The notes: generated from the letters alone by a model not told the origin. 64,000 nucleotides of DNA from Rubripirellula amarantea (GCF_007859865.1 NZ_SJPI01000003.1:806001-870000), one strand, 5' to 3'; counted from the first letter of the stretch, positions 9,301 through 17,095 are shown. Made by a program: numbers and translations.

Positions 9301-12246
9301 GTCGACGCACCGGCAAGCTCGAACGAAGATATTTCCGAATCGCTTCAACGAATGATCATCGACTTGGTGGTCGACCAGACGGGTTACGATGAAAGCATCA
9401 TCGACATGGATGCTGACCTGGAGGGTGAACTTGGCGTCGATTCTATTAAACGGGCACAATTGCTGGGTGAGCTTGAAACGCAGTACGAGTTGCAATCTAT
9501 CCGCGAACAGAATTTGCGGCTGTCTGATTTCCCGACCCTCGCGTCGATCCACGCGTATGTGCTTAAGCACTTGACCTCGGCCGATAGCGAAAAAGAGCAG
9601 CCCGCCAACCAAACCGCCAACCACAGCGGCGAAAAAAAAAAATCTCCTACCCTAACTGAGCAAGCGACCTATCAAACGGAGCCGGCACCGTTGAAGACGC
9701 CGGCCCAGGGTACTCACCGCTTCGTCCTGAGAACTTGCGAGGCTCCTCGGTACGAGGGCACGCCGAATCAGCCAAGGTTTAGCGGACCAGCATTGATTGT
9801 CGGGGACAATCCGATCGCTGACGCGATCATCAAGCGTTGGAAGATGACCGGATTGCCCTATCATCAAATCGGCTCTGATTTGAATTGGGACCAAATTGAT
9901 TCGATCATTCAATCGATTTGGAAAGACGGTGTATCCCAACATTTGTTTTTGACGACGCCCCACGACGCGGAAGCCAGTTGGTCGACGCTGGACGCTCGCG
10001 CATGGCAAGCAAGAAAAGTCGCAGCGCTTTCGATCCCGTATCGCGTGTGTCAATTATGGATGCAAAAAGTCATCGACGATGAATTGATGGATCAATCCTC
10101 GTTGGTCTCTTTTGTTCGCAATGGCGGCCAGTTTGGCTTTGATGCGGGCAGCGGCGAAAACCTAGCGAATCGTTCAGCCGAGTCGGGTGGAATTGCAGGA
10201 CTCACCAAAGCAATGCTGATTGAGGCTTGGATGCGTGGTTATCGTGACACTCCCATGCTGGTCGTCGACGGTGCAAAGAACGCTACCGCCGACGCAATCG
10301 TCGATGGCGGCTTCCGAGAACTTGCAGTGCCTTCCTACGACGAAGAAGTGATCGTGGATGGGCCTTTACGCCGAGCAACACGGGCCCAGTATCAACCGAT
10401 CCCTCAAGCAAACTTAGCCGCCGATCGCGTTCATTCGGTTAATATCACACCGGGTGGAGTCTGGCTTGTGGCGGGCGGCGGACGTGGCATCACCGCCATG
10501 ACGGCGATGGAATTAGCTCAGCGACACGGTCTTAAACTGCACTTGCTTGGTATGGCCAAAGCCGAACCGATCGATCCGCACACTCGCGAGCGAGCGCAAA
10601 TCGATCGGGCTCAACTGCGACGCGACACCATGAATCGCGTCCAGCAAAGCGGCGGCAACCCGGTCAAGCATTGGCGCAACTACGAAAAAGCGATCGAGAT
10701 TGACCAAACATTACAGCAATGTCGCGAGCGTGGTATTGAAGCAACTTATCACAGCGTGGATGTCTCCGACGCGCAAGACGTTGCCCAACTTGTTGCGAGT
10801 ATCCGCCGATCCGATGGTCCTATACGGGGTGTAATTCAGGGTGCTGGCTCCGGTCAAGACGCTCGATTTGATCGCAAACGTCCCGACAAAGTCCAACAAT
10901 GTTTAGATGCGAAGATTGACGGCTGTGTTTCCCTTGCCGCAGCCACGCAAGCTGACCCGCTTGAATGGTTTGTTGGCTTCGGTTCGATCAGCGGCCGGTT
11001 CGGCGCTAATGGGCACACCGATTACAGCGCCGCCAATGACATGCTTTCTAAGATAATTGGACGTCTTCGCGCCGAGCGTCCCCATACCAAATGCGTGACC
11101 TTTCATTGGCACGCGTGGGGTGATGTCGGGATGGCAACAAAACCAGAAGCCAAACTCGCGTTAGACATGATTGGCATGGAGTTCATGCCAGCTCAAGAGG
11201 GGTTGCAACACTTCCTGAACGAGATTGAAAACGGTGGCGATGATGCAGAAGTACTGATCACCGATCGTCGATACGTTCGCAAGTTTTTCCCCAACGAACA
11301 ACACACATCCACTGATGTTCTCGCCGCACCGGCAGCAATGCTAGATCCATCAGAGAATGGATGGTCCGATCACAACCTTCGCGATACGTCATTCAAGGTA
11401 ACCCTTGATCCCGAACGTGATCTATTCTTGAAAGAACACTTGGTTCAGGGACGACCGACATTGCCATTCGTGATGGCGATCGAAATGCTTAGCGAAGCCG
11501 CGTCGATTCATCAATCACTTTCATCAGGAAAGCCGCAACGTGTGAGTTCGCTACGTAACGTGCAAGCTATCCGGCCGTTGAAGTGCTTAACGGATGATGC
11601 GTTCGCAGTCGAATTGATCCCCGGCAATGATTCGCATTCTTGGAAATTGGTGAGTGACTTGCGTCGTCGCGACGGAAGGTTGGTGGAGGCTGCTCGCGAG
11701 CACTTTACCGCGAGTGTTGAATTAGAAGACGCGACCGCATGCAAACCTACGCGATACGATTCCGTGGACTTGCTTGACCACTTGCGAGTCGATGCAAAAG
11801 CGATCGAGTACATGCCCGAAGACGCGCCGGTATATCACGGCCCATCACTGCAGTGCCTTCGTGAGATCGAGTTTGCAATGGACGGCCAGATCCCGGTCGC
11901 GTTAGGAACGATCGTGGCCCCGAGTCCCGCACACCTTGCCGGTGAATCGCGGCCTTTAGTGGGTTGGACCATATCACCCGCGACGATGGATGCGGTCTTG
12001 TATGCCGCGGGAATGTTGGCATACCAAGTTGGCAATAGACCTAGTTTGCCAGTTCTCTTCGACGAAATTGAATTGGGACGACTACCCCATCCTGGCGAAC
12101 CGCTTCGCGTCGTTGTCCGCTGGGTAGACTCACTTGAAGAATCAACTAGCGAAATTGCTGGAGGACGTTTGTCAGCAGTCTTGGCCGGCCAAAATCGAGA
12201 TCTCATCTTGCGGCTCGATGGTTATCGAGTTGGATGGCTGAGTTAG
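3400..12246 (+). CDS. Giant iterative type I lipid/polyketide synthase: reductase-KS-KS(CLF)-AT-ACP-ACP-KR-DH
   Basis: 2948 residues. Domains: (1) 1-375, a thioester-reductase-like NAD(P) domain (LLTGATGMVGS at ~12-22; YERSK with Y171/K175). (2) KS1, ~412-877, with an intact triad: C625 in DAACSSSL, H757 in CHATST, H804 in SNLGHL. (3) KS2, ~903-1300, where the catalytic Cys is Glu1116 (VDADEASSG), the first His motif is absent and only GHLGG (H1244) remains, as in chain-length-factor or decarboxylating KS domains. (4) AT, ~1430-1720, with GQGSQ at 1438, GHSFGE (S1522) and AFHTP (H1626). (5) Two ACPs with LGVDSIK (S1912, S2015). (6) KR with GGGRGI at 2359 and YSAAN (Y2542). (7) DH hot-dog with H2680 and D2864. 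No ER or thioesterase domain is seen. The overall style resembles PUFA (Pfa) and heterocyst-glycolipid synthases, so the product is probably a long-chain lipid. It heads a tight operon. ATG 3400 is used; an A11 tract at 9632-9642 lies in the ACP2-KR linker. Confidence 0.9.
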   Translation: MPDHTTSRSTLLTGATGMVGSYVMAEMLRRGIPMVVTARSKGRQSAAERIENILQDFEQAWNQTLPRPRVVEASFDQPGLGIPHHDQRAIANDCDQIIHSAASLSFAPATENADNEPYRTNVDGTRHLIKFCQQIGIKRWHQISTAYVCGTRSGTVRENENDVGQSFANDYERSKSIAEQMVNDAFRESNLTIYRPSIVIDRTGIAPVSGDRTIYGAFSMYQMLSAKFGLPDDGVWFRNLGFRGNERKNLVDVDWISRAVATIATSPKYHGKTYHLTTPDGTAIETLDSAFRTATQTWLAGRRVRSNGSAKKEISADQQKEIDQMADPFVRTFLPYFRDDPKFDRTQIDRVIAETDLDPTPSIAQDELLSMIQNWSAPAPQRQKLKRPTSPTNSTLAKPSIQTVSSEPNDPDDVVICGYSVRLPGNVNNVDEFEELLFQGRSAIDLMPADRLDRSLYFDSRRGVPGKTYTELGGCVDPLPIDQNIQREIEALGAYDLTHRQFAHVATAAFRAVFGNRKLLEVDGLDPQRGGVFVGHSGGTELGGPLAMATMAETATCLINETSAAASLSMPTKERMVREATEAIRQSRPRRQDDGGPHLNAYSAASLAAKLTGMQGRREVIDAACSSSLLALQHAALAIDADHLDLAIVGGATFNNVDNLALFSQSGACSDSGCHPFDRRASGLISSEGYVAIVLVRRRVAEELGLPIHAVLRGVGVASDGKGKGLWAPRSEGQQLAMKRARVKLDRALQIDYLECHATSTQVGDATELESLTTLLRETNDNSSSPQPPNEQLPIGSVKSNLGHLLEAAGLVGMVKVLLSMRRGQIPPSINFAEPTDLYQWNDSPIKIVDTVLPWPKSQSSRVAGVNAFGIGGLNAHAIIEQENSPESGSKPKAVAKTRKESPPIAIVGRGVILPGADSIEAFGDLLASQTCQITDPPADRWLADPFHPGQILGCSNDGSEFSTPHCRGGYVTNFKFDAQSYRIPPKLVRNANPAQLMLIEATRQAIEEFDNHQWTVDRKRVGVAVGTIFGGEFSNQLQIGLRLPEIGKHLAEAAARHGIGSQIVSDLLLEYRELILERYPALLDETGGFTASTLASAIARVFNLMGGAYAVDADEASSGLALMTAIERLNTHDVDVAICGATHRAMDLVAFDQLYRKHQLVESGRVEDLPNNGSRIFPGEGVASMILQRLDDAITQGRKIYGVIDGVKESWSDNVQQSRNESYQRSINHDKISGYQLVRTIGHLGGAQGLVQTIAATIADPNELSQPRVTSIEETADDGYQISYRVSRGTKSPIAVNHDAQSSFDPIPAVSTLMPARESQSSHPITNVEKKVSSRIARDLITLRLEAGSPEQMQASLQSVISSEPNQWVGEVCHFSHDATGVIQAGIVGQSFDEVRETAKAILEGPFASSTSKALPRHCGWIRFPSCGSRSAWLFPGQGSQYAEKPELICNSELSQGFLDEFDAQLTAMGLEPVGHRLDDPRNELGRNIWWTQLWVLAVGTTMTQSMLQRGHRPDVVLGHSFGECTAAWCAGVMSTQQAIQFAKYRSDAVITAAATGGELLSVRAEPAAIDAALSGHDITYFITHHNAPEQTVIAGSKPQIANAKAVLASANLASIVIPVPAAFHTPSMKPAQDLLRVRFGSQVAKPPRFGFLSAISNRYLAEPLDIITNLIDQLTRPVCFTSAVERLAHDGCGLFIEVGPSDVLTRLAKSTLTKNAICLSADDRGRPLHLRTALIDLACEAFTGSTIRSATSNDVQQPPSSAALTSSPSKNGSILVDGAPSSSASKFDVVDVTRRNRGGDETIAPSPASRNGNANGVVHRTPKPGAAQPNRYPSAIRTTNEIASIPAVASNQANPQEVRATSPASVAKASVSKRESAKAFLFDLVVDLTGYDPEIIEFDADLEGELGVDSIKKAQLIGEVVQWGNLEIDMQSMRLAQFASLADILALVGEDDTADNAVSSELNTHVDAPASSNEDISESLQRMIIDLVVDQTGYDESIIDMDADLEGELGVDSIKRAQLLGELETQYELQSIREQNLRLSDFPTLASIHAYVLKHLTSADSEKEQPANQTANHSGEKKKSPTLTEQATYQTEPAPLKTPAQGTHRFVLRTCEAPRYEGTPNQPRFSGPALIVGDNPIADAIIKRWKMTGLPYHQIGSDLNWDQIDSIIQSIWKDGVSQHLFLTTPHDAEASWSTLDARAWQARKVAALSIPYRVCQLWMQKVIDDELMDQSSLVSFVRNGGQFGFDAGSGENLANRSAESGGIAGLTKAMLIEAWMRGYRDTPMLVVDGAKNATADAIVDGGFRELAVPSYDEEVIVDGPLRRATRAQYQPIPQANLAADRVHSVNITPGGVWLVAGGGRGITAMTAMELAQRHGLKLHLLGMAKAEPIDPHTRERAQIDRAQLRRDTMNRVQQSGGNPVKHWRNYEKAIEIDQTLQQCRERGIEATYHSVDVSDAQDVAQLVASIRRSDGPIRGVIQGAGSGQDARFDRKRPDKVQQCLDAKIDGCVSLAAATQADPLEWFVGFGSISGRFGANGHTDYSAANDMLSKIIGRLRAERPHTKCVTFHWHAWGDVGMATKPEAKLALDMIGMEFMPAQEGLQHFLNEIENGGDDAEVLITDRRYVRKFFPNEQHTSTDVLAAPAAMLDPSENGWSDHNLRDTSFKVTLDPERDLFLKEHLVQGRPTLPFVMAIEMLSEAASIHQSLSSGKPQRVSSLRNVQAIRPLKCLTDDAFAVELIPGNDSHSWKLVSDLRRRDGRLVEAAREHFTASVELEDATACKPTRYDSVDLLDHLRVDAKAIEYMPEDAPVYHGPSLQCLREIEFAMDGQIPVALGTIVAPSPAHLAGESRPLVGWTISPATMDAVLYAAGMLAYQVGNRPSLPVLFDEIELGRLPHPGEPLRVVVRWVDSLEESTSEIAGGRLSAVLAGQNRDLILRLDGYRVGWLS
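9632..9642 (+). other. A11 homopolymer in the ACP2-KR linker of the synthase
   Basis: GAA AAA AAA AAA TCT encodes EKKKS in a low-complexity linker. One extra A gives a TGA after five codons (ATC TCC TAC CCT AAC TGA). One A fewer gives TAA after AAT CTC CTA CCC. Slippage in either direction would therefore release a protein ending after the two ACPs. Whether this happens is unknown; Lys-rich linkers can carry A tracts by chance. Confidence 0.6.
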
Positions 12247-12250
12247 GCGA

Positions 12251-13381
12251 ATGTACCAAAGTGAAACCTCTCTGACCGCAGTCCTGCCGGCAAGTGACTA
12301 CGTTGACACGGCGGCATCCGAGCGCGACACGCACACCTTTCGCGAACAGAGTTGGCAACTTGTTGGCGTCACCGACATGCTTAAGAATGCTGGTGATTAT
12401 GTGGCCGACGAGCGAATGGGCGTTCCAATCCTGATACGTAATCACGATGGCCAACTGACAGCGTTGCACAACGTTTGCGCCCACCGCCATTGTCAATTGG
12501 TTGACCAAGGGTGTGGTCACGCCGAAGAACTTAAGTGTCCCTACCACGGATGGCGATATGGTGCCGACGGCCGGACCAGGAAATTGCCAGGCGCGTCAAA
12601 CTTCCCCAAGTTTGAGCGAGATGATTATCGGCTACCTCAATTTTCGCTAGAGCAGGTCGGTTCACTTGTGTTTGCTCACCTTGGCGGTCCGAACCGATCC
12701 ATGGACGACCAAGCTTCATGGAAGACCTTGTTTGCTGATCGAACAGATCCCAAGCGATGGCGATTCAGTTTCACCGATCAACTTGAATACCCGTGCGACT
12801 GGAAAATTGTGGTCGAAGGGTCGCTTGAAAGTTATCACCTGTCGGAAGTTCACGCCGAAACGTTTGGGAAGGATCCAGGTGAAGAAAACAGCGATCACGA
12901 ATTGCGAGACTGGGGAACCACGTTTTCTACTACGCTTCGGGATGACGCATTCTTGACACGTTTGGAAGAGCGCACGATACGGTACTTAACGGGTTCCTTT
13001 GACCCAACTTACCGGCATGTGCATGTTTTCCCCGGTGTGATGGCATCTTTGACGGATTCGCTGAGCTTAATCTACCAAGTGTATCCGACCGGTAATCAAA
13101 CCTGCGCGCTTCGGGTATTTGGATTCACGCCTCGGGTCACGTCTTCAAGTCCAATCAAGCGAAGCATCAGCGCGGCGCTGCGACGAACCGCCGAAGGCCT
13201 CGCTCGCAAAGTCCTAGATGAGGATGCAGCGATCTTTCCTAAGATTCAAGCCGGAATGGTCGCCGCTGCGAGTGTGCCCGAAACCGGTGGGCGAACCGTC
13301 AGCTCTCGAATTTTTGGTCGCTGTGAAGAGCGACTTCACGCGTTTCAAACCAATTGGGCCGAATTATCCCAGCCTTCCTGA
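12251..13381 (+). CDS. Rieske non-heme iron oxygenase, alpha-subunit type
   Basis: 376 residues, typical of ring-hydroxylating oxygenase large subunits. The Rieske [2Fe-2S] ligands are C76 and H78 (CAHRH) and C96 and H99 (CPYHGW). The catalytic domain contains WKIVVEGSLESYHLSEVH, the region that supplies the two His ligands of the mononuclear iron. The expected reaction is an O2- and electron-dependent hydroxylation or desaturation, with a separate reductase that is not in this window. The gene starts 4 nt after the synthase stop, so it is almost certainly co-transcribed, and the natural substrate would be the synthase product or a derivative. Not every Rieske oxygenase acts on aromatic rings; several act on lipid or sterol substrates, which fits here better. 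Confidence 0.88.
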   Translation: MYQSETSLTAVLPASDYVDTAASERDTHTFREQSWQLVGVTDMLKNAGDYVADERMGVPILIRNHDGQLTALHNVCAHRHCQLVDQGCGHAEELKCPYHGWRYGADGRTRKLPGASNFPKFERDDYRLPQFSLEQVGSLVFAHLGGPNRSMDDQASWKTLFADRTDPKRWRFSFTDQLEYPCDWKIVVEGSLESYHLSEVHAETFGKDPGEENSDHELRDWGTTFSTTLRDDAFLTRLEERTIRYLTGSFDPTYRHVHVFPGVMASLTDSLSLIYQVYPTGNQTCALRVFGFTPRVTSSSPIKRSISAALRRTAEGLARKVLDEDAAIFPKIQAGMVAAASVPETGGRTVSSRIFGRCEERLHAFQTNWAELSQPS

Positions 13382-13458
13382 CGCAACGAGCAGAATGATT
13401 GAATATGCTCTAGGGCAACCGACGTTCCACTGACACGACACAGACACATTCGGAAACG

Positions 13459-14226
13459 ATGAAAAACGATCTCCAAGGACGAACCGCATTGGTGACCGGC
13501 GCAAGCCGAGGGATTGGTCGCGCAATCGCGCTCGAACTGGCCCGCCAAGGCGCTCGCGTCGCCGTGAATTTCCTGAATTCACAAAGTGCCGCGGTTGAAG
13601 TAGCAAGGGCCATCGATCAAATGGGCGCCGACGTGATGTTGGTCAAAGCCGATATCTCATCAGCGGACGACATCGCTGCTATGGTTGCCGAGGTCGAACA
13701 TCAATTCGGTGCACTCGACACGATCGTTAGCAATGCTGCCGCGGGTGGGTTCCGTGATCTAGCGGACCTCACTCCGGTCAATTTTGAAGCCACCATTCGC
13801 AATAACTCCGCACCCGTGATTTGGTTAGCGCAAGCTGCCGCCAAAGCGTTGAAGTCCGCCAATCATCATGGCAAGATGGTTGCCGTTAGCAGTCACGGAT
13901 CTCGCTGGGCGGTGCCTCACTATGGAGCGATCGGTGCTTCCAAGGCAGCCCTGGAAAGTTTGATGCGCCACCTGGCGCTCGAACATGGGGACGATGGAGT
14001 GAATTTTAACTGTGTATTGCCGGGAATTATTGCTACCGACGCAATCGCCAGCATGCCGGGCGCCGATGCGTTGGTCGATGCTGCAACCGATCGCATGATG
14101 GTGGGCAAACGCAAGTTGTGCGAGCAAGACGTTGCCGAAGTAGTCGCGTTCCTATGTAGCGACGCTAGCGATTTAATCCAGGGGCAAACATTGATTGTCG
14201 ACGGTGGAGTTAGCATCCGTGCCTGA
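13459..14226 (+). CDS. SDR-family reductase with FabL-like enoyl-ACP-reductase active site
   Basis: 255 residues. The NAD(P)-binding motif TGASRGIG is near residue 15. NAAAGG and the C-terminal DLIQGQTLIVDGG are typical of FabG/FabL-like SDRs. The important detail is the active site: in HYGAIGASKAALE, Y155 and K162 are separated by six residues, the spacing of enoyl-ACP reductases (FabI, FabL), and the usual YxxxK tyrosine position is Ile. This favours enoyl reduction over ketoreduction. The gene sits between the Rieske oxygenase (78-nt gap) and the acyltransferase, whose GTG start overlaps its end by 8 nt. The upstream synthase has KR and DH but no ER domain, so this enzyme could supply that step in trans. 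A plain beta-ketoacyl reductase role is the alternative. Confidence 0.82.
   Translation: MKNDLQGRTALVTGASRGIGRAIALELARQGARVAVNFLNSQSAAVEVARAIDQMGADVMLVKADISSADDIAAMVAEVEHQFGALDTIVSNAAAGGFRDLADLTPVNFEATIRNNSAPVIWLAQAAAKALKSANHHGKMVAVSSHGSRWAVPHYGAIGASKAALESLMRHLALEHGDDGVNFNCVLPGIIATDAIASMPGADALVDAATDRMMVGKRKLCEQDVAEVVAFLCSDASDLIQGQTLIVDGGVSIRA
14206..14209 (+). promoter_or_regulatory. Shine-Dalgarno GGAG within the SDR gene
   Basis: GGAG lies 9 nt before GTG at 14219 and favours that start over the upstream TTG at 14195 for the acyltransferase. The two genes then overlap by 8 nt, which implies translational coupling. Confidence 0.5.
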
Positions 14227-15649
14227 TTCTGTCGCCGAATTGATTTCAGCGAAGAATTCCGAAGTCACATCTACCGTCGTTGAGCGTTACTTCGCGCGAC
14301 CGTGCCACGGTTCGGGAATGGTGTTCGATGGCGCGGTATCCGTCGAAGGCGAAATTGATCTTGAACGATTAACACAGTCGTGGCATTTGGTGGTTCAATT
14401 TCAACCGCGTCTGTTTGCAAGGCTGTCGGGCAAAGGAACGAAACAAAAATGGAACTTGCGTCCCTTTAGCGCAGACGAATGGAAGATCGAAATTGCCAAT
14501 GGATCAGCGTACAATCGTGATCAATTGATTGCCTCCATAGCGCCTCGACAAGGCATCGCTGGAAGGCTCGTGATTCATCAGGTCGAGACGAGCGAATGCG
14601 TTTCAAGACTGCATTTCTTCTTTCACCATTCGGCCATCGATGGCGTGGGTGCGATCCGAATCGTCACCGCTGTGCTTCGTCAGTATCAATCCGAATCGCT
14701 AGGCAGTCCGACCAAACGAATTGCAAATGATGCCGATACTGACGAGACATCGAAGCAATCCGATCGTCCAAGCGACAGCAATGCGAACGCAGCGGTTAAG
14801 CGACGTTTGATTAGCCTTCCCAACCCACGAAACGCCTGGGTAACCATTCGCGGGCACAACGCGATGCTGGATCGACATTCACACGACAGATTACCCAGTC
14901 TCGAATCGGACCATCTTCAACGATCGCTTGTTGAATCACACGGACCGTTCGTACGAACCACGCTAGGCCAGCACACCTCCTCGCGATTGCGACAGCATCT
15001 GCGTCGAAAGAGTGTCACTCTTAACGACTTCTCGGTCGCCATTACTCTTAAAGCGCTTAGCCAAATCATATCACCGAGGTGGGGCAGATACTTATGCGTG
15101 ATGAATCCTGTACAAACCCGTACTTGGAAACAACGCCGCGAAACGAACAACCATGTTGGCTTTGCTTTTGTCCGAAGGCGGCATGAAGAACTGGAATCGG
15201 TGGACCATTGCGTTGAAGGTGTACAGAAACAGTTGACCTATGTTCGAGAGCACGGAATCGCGCACGAACTAGCCGATGGCATGAAAATTCTTGAGTCCAT
15301 TCCGTTGGGATTTCCCACGGTTGAAAAGCTTCGCTGGTTTCTCCCTACTGCAAGCGTGACGTGTCTATCAAATTTGAAGTTTGGACGACGATTGGGACTG
15401 GAGTCCAGGACGAGCGATTTGAGCCCGCATGACCAGAAAAAAACGCATTTCATCGGAAATGCTAAGCTAAAAGACATCGAGTTCCTTGCCCCAATGCAGT
15501 CAAATGGGCAGCTAGCAATCACAATATGGGAAACAAGTGACAGTGTTTCGCTATCGTGGAGGCACGTCGGAACGGTCGCGGCGGCGGAGCGATGCTTGGC
15601 CTTGGCATCACTCTGGACGAGTCTGGTCGACGAGCAAATTTCAAAATGA
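14219..15649 (+). CDS. Condensation-domain-type acyltransferase (HHxxxDG)
   Basis: About 476 residues. The signature HHSAIDG (H136, H137, D141, G142) is the active-site motif of the CoA-dependent acyltransferase superfamily that includes NRPS condensation domains, PapA5-type acyltransferases and wax-ester synthases. The C-terminal half has SVTCLSNLKFGRR, which resembles the structural 'latch' region of condensation-like enzymes. As the last gene of the synthase operon it is a good candidate for releasing the ACP-bound chain by esterifying it to an alcohol or amine, since the synthase shows no thioesterase. GTG 14219 is chosen for its GGAG site; TTG 14195 would add eight residues. The acceptor cannot be predicted. 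The motif is clear but overall similarity to any named subfamily is not evident by eye. Confidence 0.8.
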   Translation: MPDSVAELISAKNSEVTSTVVERYFARPCHGSGMVFDGAVSVEGEIDLERLTQSWHLVVQFQPRLFARLSGKGTKQKWNLRPFSADEWKIEIANGSAYNRDQLIASIAPRQGIAGRLVIHQVETSECVSRLHFFFHHSAIDGVGAIRIVTAVLRQYQSESLGSPTKRIANDADTDETSKQSDRPSDSNANAAVKRRLISLPNPRNAWVTIRGHNAMLDRHSHDRLPSLESDHLQRSLVESHGPFVRTTLGQHTSSRLRQHLRRKSVTLNDFSVAITLKALSQIISPRWGRYLCVMNPVQTRTWKQRRETNNHVGFAFVRRRHEELESVDHCVEGVQKQLTYVREHGIAHELADGMKILESIPLGFPTVEKLRWFLPTASVTCLSNLKFGRRLGLESRTSDLSPHDQKKTHFIGNAKLKDIEFLAPMQSNGQLAITIWETSDSVSLSWRHVGTVAAAERCLALASLWTSLVDEQISK

Positions 15650-15697
15650 CTTCGCGGTTCATAGTGCCGCCTACGGAATCATCATCTGAGCAAGTTT

Positions 15698-17095
15698 ATG
15701 AACAACCAAGCTACATTGAAAATGGCGACCCTCGGAATGTTTGCTCTTGTTGCCGGGATGTTGGGATGGTCCCTAATGCAACAAGAACAGTCCCATTCAA
15801 CCGCTCACGCCGATGCGACGTCTAGCCAATCCAAAGTGAAGCCCACTCCGATCAGTGATCTTAGCCTTGGTAATTTCGGCGATGGTATTTCGCAGTCCGA
15901 TGAAAGTGACACAAACAAGACCACCAAGGTCGATTCGCCCGAACTTATATTGAAGGTTGGGAAAATTGGTTCCACGCCTGATCGCCAAGAAGTAACCACG
16001 ATCAGCCATTTGCCTTACACAGGTACCGAAATTCGCCGGATCTACACCGCGTCTGCGGATCGCGCATGCCGCATGTTGGTACCAGGTTCGCCAGTGGTTC
16101 CCGCTCGCACCGGTGCTCGACCAGGACGAGTCGGTACTTATGGTCGAATCCCGACGTTCACCATCGGCTTGACATTAGGCAGCGAGGGAATCGACAAGTT
16201 ACCCACCGTCACTCGCACGCAGGTTGAGAAGTACTTGCGAAAGCACAGACTTTCCGTGCAGCCGATTTTGTTCCACGACGAATCGGGACACTTGTACTTC
16301 GGTACCGATTGCCAAACAGCATTCTTTGAACTTGATCGACCCGGGGTCACCGTGGATGCCGAGCCGATGATCGAAACCGCCGTTCAACGTTTCCGAGCCT
16401 TAGGTATCGTCGGCGATGGCTCGAGCGCCCGAATTAGTTCGCCCGGTGGCATGCAAGAAACCAATACAGTTCTCGGCCGAACGCTAGCCATGGCGTTCAC
16501 TTTCGAGAAAGCGGAAGGCCTGCTTGCGCTTACCTCCACCAAGCCTAAAGTCACGACTGAGCTCTTGCTGCTGCATTTGCCTGCCGAATCAACCGTCGAC
16601 AATCCTGACGTGCGAGTCTTTATTACTAGCGACGATCGACAGACACTGCATCGTTTGGACGTCAGCAACGAACGCCTCCATTCGCCCATCCCTACCATCT
16701 CGGCCGAGATTCGGTTCGCCAAAACGGTCCTGATGGGAATGTATCCCGCTGGGCCAATTGTGACCGGAATACGTTTTCGCAGCGAAGGCGTCGTTCCCAT
16801 GGAAGCCGTCTTGCAAATGACCCGTGCCAGCAAGGAAACGGGTGCTTCGCCGATGTCAGTGACTGAGATTCTTGATCAGTTCGGCGATTTGTCACAACAA
16901 CTACCGACTGAATTCACGGATAGAAGCATGCGTCAAAGCGGCCAACGTCCTTCGATGATCGAAAATCGACTGGATCGTTTGATGCAGCAGCGTAGCAATT
17001 CTCGGACGGGATCCCCTAATCAGTCCACCGGTAGTGAGGTCAATGAAGAGCGTTCGCCCACCAAGGTCAAAATGATGACCGGTCTGGGTAAGTAA
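15698..17095 (+). CDS. Membrane-anchored protein of unknown function
   Basis: 465 residues. Residues ~8-26 (KMATLGMFALVAGMLGWSL) form one N-terminal membrane anchor, followed by a Ser/Thr-rich low-complexity stretch (to ~70) and a folded region of ~330 residues with no motif I recognise. The C-terminal ~50 residues are again Ser/Pro/Gln-rich. The topology suggests a short cytoplasmic end and a periplasmic body. It starts 48 nt after the acyltransferase and could be the last gene of the synthase operon, but nothing in its sequence links it to lipid synthesis. Coding appears genuine: the ORF is long, frame-consistent, and its antisense ORFs are typical shadows. Confidence 0.75.
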   Translation: MNNQATLKMATLGMFALVAGMLGWSLMQQEQSHSTAHADATSSQSKVKPTPISDLSLGNFGDGISQSDESDTNKTTKVDSPELILKVGKIGSTPDRQEVTTISHLPYTGTEIRRIYTASADRACRMLVPGSPVVPARTGARPGRVGTYGRIPTFTIGLTLGSEGIDKLPTVTRTQVEKYLRKHRLSVQPILFHDESGHLYFGTDCQTAFFELDRPGVTVDAEPMIETAVQRFRALGIVGDGSSARISSPGGMQETNTVLGRTLAMAFTFEKAEGLLALTSTKPKVTTELLLLHLPAESTVDNPDVRVFITSDDRQTLHRLDVSNERLHSPIPTISAEIRFAKTVLMGMYPAGPIVTGIRFRSEGVVPMEAVLQMTRASKETGASPMSVTEILDQFGDLSQQLPTEFTDRSMRQSGQRPSMIENRLDRLMQQRSNSRTGSPNQSTGSEVNEERSPTKVKMMTGLGK

